From IMG/VR virus record IMGVR_UViG_3300043446_002271, positions 1 through 25,845 of that record: a stretch of 25,845 nt of DNA. One strand, given 5' to 3'. The first letter of the stretch is position 1, and each line of letters starts with the position of its first letter. Shown here piece by piece: positions 20,568 to 25,845 of this stretch. A program made the position numbers and the translations under genes. The DNA is from a virus. The notes beneath the pieces are model-generated. The model saw nothing but the letters and a program-made list of their open reading frames with translations. It was not told the DNA's origin and did not search any database.

Positions 20568-20597
20568 CTGCATCCGTTCGTTAGCATCCGGATGCAG
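20568..20597. repeat. Inverted repeat after the HTH gene
   Basis: CTGCATCCG and CGGATGCAG form perfect 9-bp arms around a 12-nt loop. Inside, GCATCCGGATGC (20584-20595) is itself a perfect 12-bp palindrome, and GCATCCG occurs twice as a direct repeat. It begins 11 bp after the HTH stop. No T-run follows directly, so a protein-binding site or RNA processing structure is more likely than a terminator. Confidence 0.5.
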
Positions 20598-20796
20598 TGC
20601 CGGTAGCCTTGTTTTCACCCTGCCGCAGCGCCGGTGGTGTATCGATTCAGCGGCCAGCGCCGGGGTGGCGATCGGGTGGCGAGGCCGTCGATTCCGCAGC
20701 GCAGCGCGACCCACCCTTGCCCCTCCCCCGGTCCCGCCTGTGCGGTGGGGACTTCGCTTAATTTTTCCCCAGTTTTCCTAGGTGTAGGGTTTTTAG

Positions 20797-20823
20797 AACC
20801 TTATTTTTAAAGATAAGGTTTTT
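20797..20823 (+). terminator. Possible rightward intrinsic terminator (A/T-rich stem)
   Basis: AACCTTAT and ATAAGGTT form perfect 8-bp arms around an 8-nt loop, and the right arm runs into TTTTT. It lies 240 bp after the HTH gene. The stem is A/T-rich and therefore weak. It may instead be part of an A/T-rich unwinding element of an origin. Confidence 0.45.
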
Positions 20824-20925
20824 GAGTGCTTGTTGTTGGCACGGTGCTGGAGTTACCGAGGTATGAGGTGTGAGCGCGTTGCGCTGTGTGTCTACGAGGG
20901 ACTGAGCTTCGTTGAAGCAAAAAGA

Positions 20926-20964
20926 ACCTCACCCGTATATACGGGGTGTTTCCTCGAGTGAGGT
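20926..20964. repeat. Nested palindrome
   Basis: CCCGTATATACGGG (20932-20945) is a perfect 14-bp palindrome. It lies within outer arms ACCTCA (20926-20931) and TGAGGT (20959-20964). Its function is unknown; it could be an operator, origin element or packaging signal. Confidence 0.5.
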
Positions 20965-21164
20965 GGCGCTCTGGTTTATCGCTTGCTACTGGCATCTTTG
21001 CCCAGCTGGGTTTTTCGCTGGCCCGATCCTGTATGGAAGGAACCACTTGCCCCATGCGCTGCGTTTATCTGAGTCTGTCGCGCCTACATTCTCAAGGGCT
21101 GGGTTATGGCCCCCGAATGACCACAGTGTAACCGATCTACAGTTTCGTGCAAGCTTTTTTTGAG

Positions 21165-21193
21165 TTGCATGTGATATACCAACCGGGTAGACT
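21165..21193 (+). promoter_or_regulatory. Possible sigma70 promoter before the SSB-like/terminase operon
   Basis: TTGCAT at 21165-21170 and TAGACT at 21188-21193 have a 17-bp spacer. Transcription would start near 21200 and give a leader of about 34 nt before ATG 21234, with GGAGAG as ribosome site. It is the only such match directly before the rightward packaging operon. Confidence 0.45.
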
Positions 21194-21233
21194 GATTGGG
21201 CAGTACGGAGACAACAACTACAGGAGAGTTTAA

Positions 21234-21509
21234 ATGGCTTATGAGTTGCGGCCAGGGCAGGGCACTGCCTTTATGAACAAGGACAAGCGCGAGGAGTGGC
21301 ATGCGGATTTCCGGGGGGAGATTCTGCTCCCGGACGGGACGCTGTGCTACATGGATGTGCGGCCGGGGAAGACCAAAGCTGGCGATGATTGGTACTCGGT
21401 CAAGATCGGCAAGCCCAAGATGCCCAAGCCGAGCGAGCATAGCCAGGCCAAGGCCAATGGCTACCAGCCGGGGTCAATGGATGATCTGAAGGATGACATC
21501 CCTTGGTAA
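21234..21509 (+). CDS. SSB-like small protein with acidic DDIPW tail
   Basis: This 91-aa protein opens MAYELRPGQGTAFMNKDKRE, followed by strand-like segments (WHADFRGEILLPDGTLCYMD, then DDWYSVKIGKPK) that suggest a small five-stranded, OB-like barrel. It has a polar linker (about 65-80) and ends DDLKDDIPW. That tail resembles the acidic C-terminal tip of bacterial SSB (DDIPF), which recruits repair and replication proteins. A single-strand-binding role is therefore inferred, not shown. It lies between the candidate origin and TerS, whose start overlaps its stop. Confidence 0.5.
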   Translation: MAYELRPGQGTAFMNKDKREEWHADFRGEILLPDGTLCYMDVRPGKTKAGDDWYSVKIGKPKMPKPSEHSQAKANGYQPGSMDDLKDDIPW

Positions 21510-21943
21510 GGCCAAAGCAGGTACTGCCAAGCCTGGAGGGGTGGGGCGGTGTCCGGTCTGTGCATCAGAGACTCAAGCGGTCCGAGACTCTGATCCAGAA
21601 CCGGGAGGCGGTCAGCTACGCTCTACTCAGCATGGCAAATACCAAGCTGACGGACATCATGTCATGGGATGAGCAGGGCAATATCCAGGTCAAGCCATCC
21701 GATCAGATACCCGAACACGCCCTGCATGCCATCAAAAGCATCAAGGTCAACGAGCGCACCGACAAGAATGGGGAGGTGCAGCGAACGCTGGACATCGAAC
21801 TATTCGATAAAGTGGGCGTGTTGCGGCTGCTGGCCAAGGCATCCGGCCTGCTGGACAACAACAATGATGACGAAAAGCCGTCTGTCATTGGCATCCATGT
21901 CCAAGCGCCGGAAGTCATCGATGTAGAAAGCAACAATGGCTAA
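21503..21943 (+). CDS. Terminase small subunit (TerS)
   Basis: The reading begins with TTG 21503, preceded by AAGGA about 10 nt upstream and by an in-frame stop at 21494; a GTG at 21560 is the alternative. The 146-aa product has GWGGVRSVHQRLKRS (about 13-27), then LTDIMSWDEQGN, VKPSDQIPEHALHAIKSIKV (about 63-82), a beta strand and FDKVGVLRLLAKASGLLD. This matches the central and C-terminal parts of phage small terminases, which recognise the packaging site. The usual N-terminal helix-turn-helix seems mostly missing. It overlaps TerL by 8 nt. Confidence 0.8.
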   Translation: MVRPKQVLPSLEGWGGVRSVHQRLKRSETLIQNREAVSYALLSMANTKLTDIMSWDEQGNIQVKPSDQIPEHALHAIKSIKVNERTDKNGEVQRTLDIELFDKVGVLRLLAKASGLLDNNNDDEKPSVIGIHVQAPEVIDVESNNG

Positions 21944-23495
21944 GACGGCAGATAGGTCAGAGAAGTCAATCGGCGGCATGGGTCTGAATCTGGACTTCAG
22001 ACGCTCTCCCAAGGTCTGGGAATTCCTGCAAAGCAACGCTTTTGTCCGCGGGATGATGGGACCGGTGGGTTCTGGCAAGTCATACGCCTGCGCTGCCGAG
22101 ATAATGATGCGCGCCGTGCGCCAGAAACCGTCACCGATCGACGGAATCCGGTACAGCCGCTGGGCAATCGTGCGAAACAGCTACCCCATGCTGCGAACCA
22201 CCACGCTCAAGACATGGATTGACCTCTTTCCGGAAGCCACATTCGGGCCAATTCACTACACGCCGCCCATTACCCATCATATTCGCCTGCCAGCCAGGGG
22301 CGATGCGGCCGGAATTGACTGCGAAGTCATCTTTCTGGCCCTTGACCAGCCAAAAGATGTCCGAAAACTGCTGTCGCTGGAGTTGACCGGGGCCTGGGTG
22401 AACGAGGCGCGCGAGTTGCCCAAGGCAGTGATCGATGGTCTGACCCACCGTGTTGGCCGCTACCCCACCAAGCGGGACGGCGGCGCGACTTGGTCCGGCA
22501 TCTGGATGGACACCAACCCGATGGATGACGATCACTGGTGGTTCAAGCTGGCCGAGACTGAAAAGCTGACCGGACCGTATGCCTGGAAGTTCTTCCGTCA
22601 GCCAGGCGGCGTGATCCCCGTCAGTTCCGACGATCTGCCCGAGATGCCAGAGGCCAATGACCACATCTACTCTGCCAGCAAGTGGTGGAAGGTCAACCCC
22701 AAGGCCGAGAATCTGAACAATCTTCCACCCGGATACTACTTGCAGATGCTGGGCGGCAAGAACCTGGACTGGATCAAGTGCTACGCCGGTGGCGAGTACA
22801 CCTATGTTCAGGAAGGCAGACCTGTCTGGCCCGAATACGAGGATGGCAGCATGTCCGGAGATGTCGAGCCGGAGCAGGGAATTCCGATCCAGATCGGTCT
22901 TGACTTCGGTCTGACACCCGCGGCTACCGTGGGCCAGCGGCTACCCAATGGGCGCTGGATTGTCCTGCATGAGATCGTCACCTTCGACATGGGACTCGAG
23001 CGCTTCGGCCAACAACTACTGGCTGAAATGAACCAGCGCTATCCGGGATTCGAGTTGATGATCTGGGGCGATCCGGCGGGTATGGCGCGCGATGCCATCT
23101 ACGAGGTGACCGCCTTTGACCACCTGCGAACCCTGGGTCTAAAGGCGCAGCCCACTGCCAGCAACGACTTCAAGGTGCGCCGGGAGGCCGCGGCCGCTCC
23201 CATGCAGCGACTGATCGGCGGCAAGCCTGGGCTGATCGTCAGCAAGACCTGCAAGCTGCTGCGAAAGGCGCTGTCAGGTGGCTACCACTTCAAGCGCATC
23301 GCGGTGGGTGCTGGGCAAGAGCGGTTCAAGGATGCGCCGAACAAGAACGAACACTCGCACATTGGCGATTCCTTTGGCTACCTGATGCTGGGCGGCGGCG
23401 AGTACAACCGGATGGTTCGCAAGCCAAGCTACAATACGCCGGCCATTGGCAGCGCTGTTGCGAAAACGGACTTCGATGTCTTTGCTGCCAGTTGA
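21936..23495 (+). CDS. Terminase large subunit (TerL)
   Basis: This 519-aa protein has both terminase activities. ATPase: Walker A GPVGSGKS (42-49) and a Walker B-type LTGAWVNEARE with Glu157. Nuclease: acidic residues in GLDFGLTPA (Asp323), IWGDPAGMA (Asp379) and HIGDSFGYL (Asp478), the usual three-Asp RNase H-like set. It pumps DNA into the procapsid through the portal and cuts concatemers. Length is normal for the family. The start lies 8 nt inside TerS, and the end overlaps the gp13-like gene by 20 nt. Confidence 0.95.
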   Translation: MAKTADRSEKSIGGMGLNLDFRRSPKVWEFLQSNAFVRGMMGPVGSGKSYACAAEIMMRAVRQKPSPIDGIRYSRWAIVRNSYPMLRTTTLKTWIDLFPEATFGPIHYTPPITHHIRLPARGDAAGIDCEVIFLALDQPKDVRKLLSLELTGAWVNEARELPKAVIDGLTHRVGRYPTKRDGGATWSGIWMDTNPMDDDHWWFKLAETEKLTGPYAWKFFRQPGGVIPVSSDDLPEMPEANDHIYSASKWWKVNPKAENLNNLPPGYYLQMLGGKNLDWIKCYAGGEYTYVQEGRPVWPEYEDGSMSGDVEPEQGIPIQIGLDFGLTPAATVGQRLPNGRWIVLHEIVTFDMGLERFGQQLLAEMNQRYPGFELMIWGDPAGMARDAIYEVTAFDHLRTLGLKAQPTASNDFKVRREAAAAPMQRLIGGKPGLIVSKTCKLLRKALSGGYHFKRIAVGAGQERFKDAPNKNEHSHIGDSFGYLMLGGGEYNRMVRKPSYNTPAIGSAVAKTDFDVFAAS

Positions 23496-23964
23496 ACTGA
23501 TCAACCGCGAGGCGGTATATCACCCCGGAGTTGTCTTCCTCCCGTTCCACATGGAACACCTCAACAGGATCAAGGTGACCCAGCCGGAGGTGCTGGCCCT
23601 GTCCAAGGCCGTCAACATGCGAACCATGATTCAGGCGCAGGCCGAGATGGGCGTGGCAATCACGGCATTCCTGTACGGCACACCCGTGGCTATCTTCGGC
23701 TGCGTCCTATGCTGGGAAGGCGTTGGCGAGATGTGGATGGTAATCGACGAGCGCGCCAGGACCGTGCCTGTTGCCCTGACAAAAAGCGCTTTGCGACTGT
23801 GTGATATCTTTGAGATATACCTACGCTTGCATCGATTGCAAATTACTGTTAGAAAGGATGACAGAAGGGCTGTGCGTTGGGCGCAGAGACTCGGTTTCAA
23901 CACCGAGGGACTCATGCTCAAGTACGGGCCTGATCAATCGGATTTCTACTTAATGGCGAGGTGA
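23476..23964 (+). CDS. GNAT-like virion protein (T7 gp13-like)
   Basis: The likely start is ATG 23476 inside the TerL end, giving 162 aa. The protein has an N-terminal PVELINREAVYHPGVVFLPF, a strand with VAIFGCVLCWEGVGEMWMVI (about 75-94), a helix, RLQITVRKDDRRAVRWAQRL (about 121-140) and GFNTEGLMLKYGPDQSDFYL. That last combination is the closing part of a GNAT acetyltransferase fold. Phage proteins of this shape, such as T7 gp13, take part in virion assembly rather than proven acetylation. Its position after TerL and before small virion genes supports that. Confidence 0.7.
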   Translation: MSLLPVELINREAVYHPGVVFLPFHMEHLNRIKVTQPEVLALSKAVNMRTMIQAQAEMGVAITAFLYGTPVAIFGCVLCWEGVGEMWMVIDERARTVPVALTKSALRLCDIFEIYLRLHRLQITVRKDDRRAVRWAQRLGFNTEGLMLKYGPDQSDFYLMAR

Positions 23965-23967
23965 ATC

Positions 23968-24255
23968 ATGGGTGGAGTAGCAAGCACTATTGGTAAAGCA
24001 CTGTTTGGCGCTAGTGAATCTTTTAAACAATCGGCTGGTGAAGAAACTATAAGCCAGCAACTAGAAGAGCAAAAAAAAGAAACTGAACGCATGCGCGCTC
24101 AAAACGAAGAGCAGCGTCGAGAAGAAGCTGAGAAGTTGGCAGCACGGCGCAGCGCTCGACTGCGTGGTGGCTCTCGCATGTTGTTGTCTGAAGCGCGTCT
24201 GACACCTGAGACAGGGTTGCAGCAGACGCTTGGTTCCAGTGAAATGAAATCGTAG
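23968..24255 (+). CDS. Small coiled-coil virion-type protein (95 aa)
   Basis: A Gly/Ser-rich N-terminus (GGVASTIGKALFGASES) is followed by a strongly charged coiled coil (about 30-60, ETISQQLEEQKKETERMRAQ) and an LAARRSARLRGGSRMLLSEA motif, then a short tail with TPETGLQQTLGSSE. The (R)GGSRMLLS...PETGL ending occurs in small phage proteins located between terminase and portal genes, probably virion-associated. GAGGTG lies before the next gene. Its function is unknown. Confidence 0.6.
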   Translation: MGGVASTIGKALFGASESFKQSAGEETISQQLEEQKKETERMRAQNEEQRREEAEKLAARRSARLRGGSRMLLSEARLTPETGLQQTLGSSEMKS

Positions 24256-24263
24256 AGGTGATC

Positions 24264-24422
24264 ATGGAAGCCAAAGACAAGATGCAGGCCAAAGTTCACA
24301 AAGTCATGCGCGAGTGGAAGGCTGGTAAGTTGAAGTCATCCAGCGGTGACAAAGTCAAGAGCCAGAAGCAGGCCGTGGCTATTGCCATGTCAGAGGCTGG
24401 CATGGCGAAGAAAGGCAAGTAA
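24264..24422 (+). CDS. Small basic protein (52 aa), DUF6496-like
   Basis: The frame starts at ATG 24264 with AGAGGTG upstream and ends TAA 24422, overlapping the next ATG (TAATG). The product contains KVHKVMREWKAGKLKSSSGD then VKSQKQAVAIAMSEAG, which matches a small basic family of unknown function common in phages and bacteria (I believe DUF6496). It is rich in Lys and may bind nucleic acid. Confidence 0.7.
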   Translation: MEAKDKMQAKVHKVMREWKAGKLKSSSGDKVKSQKQAVAIAMSEAGMAKKGK

Positions 24423-24871
24423 TGGCTACACGCCCACTGATTGAGAGCAGCATGGAGGACGAAGAGGAATACTCTTGTCCGTTGGCTACCCGCGACATCA
24501 TGGTCAATCTCAAAAACAGGAACTGGGCGTTTGAGAATGTCGGCTACGGCCCAGCGAATCCGCTGGACGAGAAGAACAACCAGGTGTTCTGGCTACGAAA
24601 GGCGGTGATCTGGAATACGAGCGAGGCTGAAGCCAAGGGCATGCGCTGCGGGAATTGTTCTGCATTCATTGTAACCAGCCAGATGATCGAATGCATCAAG
24701 CAGGGCATCGAAGCAAAAAATCCGGCAGAGGAATCAGGCTATGACGAGGATGTCATCGAGTCTGCTGGTCTTGGCTTCTGCGAGTTGTTTCACTTCAAGT
24801 GCGCTGATACGCGCACCTGTGATGCATGGCTAGTTGGCGGTCCTATCTCTGATGAGAAGGAAGAGGACTGA
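24422..24871 (+). CDS. Cys-rich conserved phage protein (149 aa)
   Basis: This soluble protein has seven cysteines (19, 76, 79, 91, 120, 127, 133): an early SCPLATR, RCGNCSAFIVTSQMIECI, and GFCELFHFKCADTRTCDAW followed by LVGGP. In between lie VGYGPANPLDEKNNQVFWLR and KAVIWNT. I know this arrangement from many environmental phages, where the gene sits near portal and capsid genes. The regular Cys spacing suggests a metal or Fe-S centre. The role is unknown and virion association is inferred. It is coupled on both sides by TAATG and TGATG overlaps. Confidence 0.65.
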   Translation: MATRPLIESSMEDEEEYSCPLATRDIMVNLKNRNWAFENVGYGPANPLDEKNNQVFWLRKAVIWNTSEAEAKGMRCGNCSAFIVTSQMIECIKQGIEAKNPAEESGYDEDVIESAGLGFCELFHFKCADTRTCDAWLVGGPISDEKEED

Positions 24872-25458
24872 TGGCAATTCTGTATGTTGAGCGCGAATCG
24901 CAGCCGCAAAAGGCTCAGTTTGTCGCGCTGACACAGAAGGACAAGGATGGCAACCAGATGGTTGCTGGCTCTGACAATGGAATCATTGTCGTTGATACCA
25001 ATCATCATCGACTGCATGAGGGACGCGCATTCATTGCATGGAACATTTACCCAGATTCAGCAAAGCTTGCGTCTGGATCAAGCGCTGACATTGTCTTGGC
25101 TGCTGGGCCTGGAACAATTCCGCATGTGACGATTGCGTTGGAATCATCTGGTGATTGCGACTTCTTCATTTATGAAGGAACAAGCACAACTGGTGGCACT
25201 GCCTTTACGCCGGTGCGACGAAACAGAAACATCGTCACAACCAGCAATGTTGCGATGGTAACTGATCCAACAGTGACATCACTTGGGACACTGATCAACA
25301 GACAGTTCATCACTGGCGGCACAGGAAAGAAATCAGCGGGTGGCTCATCAGGAAGTCTTGAGTATGTGCTGACACCGCTCACCAATTACCTGTTCCGATT
25401 GACCAATGTCAATGGCACATCTCATACGGCGCTGCTTGAATTGGAGTGGTACGAATGA
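24871..25458 (+). CDS. Putative virion structural protein, beta-rich (195 aa)
   Basis: A beta-rich protein with GIIVVDTNHHRLHEGRAFIA (about 37-56), a central VTIALESSGDCDFFIYEGTS, FTPVRRNRNIVTTSNVAM (about 111-128), DPTVTSLGTLI, a Gly/Ser-rich turn and the ending EYVLTPLTNYLFRLTN then LLELEWYE. This layout matches a phage structural family (head- or tail-surface proteins) found beside portal and capsid genes. The TGATG overlap couples it to the Cys-rich gene, and its stop overlaps the next start (ATGA). Whether it decorates the head is unknown. Confidence 0.65.
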   Translation: MAILYVERESQPQKAQFVALTQKDKDGNQMVAGSDNGIIVVDTNHHRLHEGRAFIAWNIYPDSAKLASGSSADIVLAAGPGTIPHVTIALESSGDCDFFIYEGTSTTGGTAFTPVRRNRNIVTTSNVAMVTDPTVTSLGTLINRQFITGGTGKKSAGGSSGSLEYVLTPLTNYLFRLTNVNGTSHTALLELEWYE

Positions 25459-25778
25459 GCAAGTACAAAGACCCAGAGGGTGGACTGACCGAGGCCGGAA
25501 GACGCAAGTTTGAGCGCTCTGGTGAGAGCAAGAACCTTCAGCCTGGGGTCAAGGAGTCAAGCCCGACAGGACAGAAAGCAAGACGCAAGGGGTCTTTCCT
25601 GACGCGGTTCTACACCAACCCAAGTGGGCCGTTGGTGAACGACAAGGGGAAGCCGACAAGGTTGGCGCTGGCTGCAAACGCATGGGGTGAACCAGTACCA
25701 CGCACAAGAGATGCAGCGGCAAGGCTTGCTGCAAAGGGACGAAGCTTGCTACGCAAATACCAGAAAGAAAAGAGTTGA
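25455..25778 (+). CDS. Small basic conserved protein (107 aa), DUF6321-like
   Basis: The start is ATG 25455, overlapping the previous stop (ATGA). The sequence SKYKDPEGGLTEAGRRKFER, RRKGSFLTRFYTNPSGPLVN, DKGKPTRLALAANAWGEPVP and a final RLAAKGRSLLRKYQ closely follows a phage family of unknown function (I believe DUF6321). It is strongly basic and may bind DNA or a virion partner. It directly precedes the presumed portal gene. Confidence 0.75.
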   Translation: MSKYKDPEGGLTEAGRRKFERSGESKNLQPGVKESSPTGQKARRKGSFLTRFYTNPSGPLVNDKGKPTRLALAANAWGEPVPRTRDAAARLAAKGRSLLRKYQKEKS

Positions 25779-25780
25779 TC

Positions 25781-25845
25781 ATGGCTGAATCGAAACTATC
25801 GCCGGAAGACTTGCTCAAGCGGCATGACATCGCCATGCGGAAGAA
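25781..25845 (+). CDS. Start of the presumed portal (head-tail connector) gene, truncated by window end
   Basis: Only 21 complete codons are inside the window: ATG 25781, then AESKLSPEDLLKRHDIAMRK. The start lies 2 nt after the upstream stop. 'LL-RH--A---K' resembles the N-terminal helix of podovirus portal proteins, and the portal is the expected next gene in this order. The identity is inferred from position. Confidence 0.45.
   Translation, partial: MAESKLSPEDLLKRHDIAMRK

Larger units (their letters stand above)
20557..21233. other. 677-bp gene-free segment (candidate origin and/or packaging region)
   Basis: No reading frame in this segment looks like a gene: those present lack ribosome sites and have odd composition. 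The left part (20600-20760) is GC-rich, with pyrimidine-rich runs (CCCTTGCCCCTCCCCC near 20714-20729). It is followed by T-rich DNA, hairpins (20568-20597, 20797-20823), a palindrome (20932-20945) and a promoter (21165-21193). It lies between an initiator-like gene and the packaging genes, the usual place for an origin or a pac/cos site. Neither can be fixed from sequence alone. Confidence 0.5.

Noticed and set aside
20912-21163. Rightward frame of 83 codons in the gene-free segment
   Set aside because: No ribosome site, unbalanced composition and no motif; it crosses the nested palindrome, which is better explained as a DNA signal.

Overview
This window is part of a tailed double-stranded DNA phage (or prophage). 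It is most likely a short-tailed podovirus of a Gram-negative, probably pseudomonadotan, host. The evidence is a complete terminase pair, a T7-like nozzle (tail tubular protein B) C-terminus, a block of ejection or internal-virion proteins in the T7 gp14/15/16 position, a tail fibre with a T7-type N-terminus, and a holin/GH108 endolysin cassette. Several small structural proteins belong to families I know from environmental (marine and freshwater) phages. The window starts inside the nozzle gene and ends in the first codons of what is probably the portal gene. The missing part (portal, scaffold, capsid, tail tube A, most of the nozzle) therefore lies outside, as expected if a circular or permuted genome was cut there. 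I see no RNA polymerase, DNA polymerase, tyrosine integrase, tRNA or CRISPR array.

Layout. (1) 1-9859, rightward: nozzle C-terminus, four ejection-type proteins (the largest 1027 aa), a T7-type tail fibre, a glycine-rich adhesin built from two tandem units, and a small tail-associated protein. (2) 9856-11983, rightward: a 68-aa protein, then lysis: a 52-aa XhlA-like membrane protein, a coiled-coil membrane protein, a 3-TM holin, a 2-TM holin-like protein and a GH108 muramidase. (3) 16858-11970, leftward: one compact, translationally coupled operon with a serine recombinase, a tiny membrane peptide, a lipoprotein, an HTH protein, a YqaJ-type exonuclease, a RecT-like annealing protein, a GNAT-like protein, a winged-helix protein, a zinc-ribbon protein and small proteins. 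(4) 17034-17961, rightward: a ribbon-helix-helix protein, a RuvC-like resolvase and a small protein. (5) 17962-18428: low-complexity DNA without a convincing gene. (6) 19821-18468, leftward: four small or unknown genes including a Cys-rich conserved phage protein, closed by a strong intrinsic terminator. (7) 19960-20556, rightward: an HTH protein, possibly a replication initiator, followed by a 677-bp gene-free segment with palindromes, hairpins and a promoter. (8) 21234-end, rightward: an SSB-like protein, TerS, TerL, a gp13-like GNAT protein, several small virion-type proteins and the start of the portal gene.

Genes are packed with ATGA, TAATG, GTGA and TTGA stop/start overlaps, and at least four genes appear to start with TTG. 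Several real genes are under 60 codons and easily missed: 10046-10204, 11970-12143, 12340-12519, 13233-13409, 16137-16202, 17034-17213, 18704-18808 and 24264-24422. The exonuclease, annealing protein, RuvC-like resolvase and serine recombinase together give a recombination-based DNA metabolism. Two divergent control regions (16859-17033 and 19822-19959) each carry a palindrome matching or nearly matching the TTGAT-N4-ATCAA consensus of FNR-family regulators.
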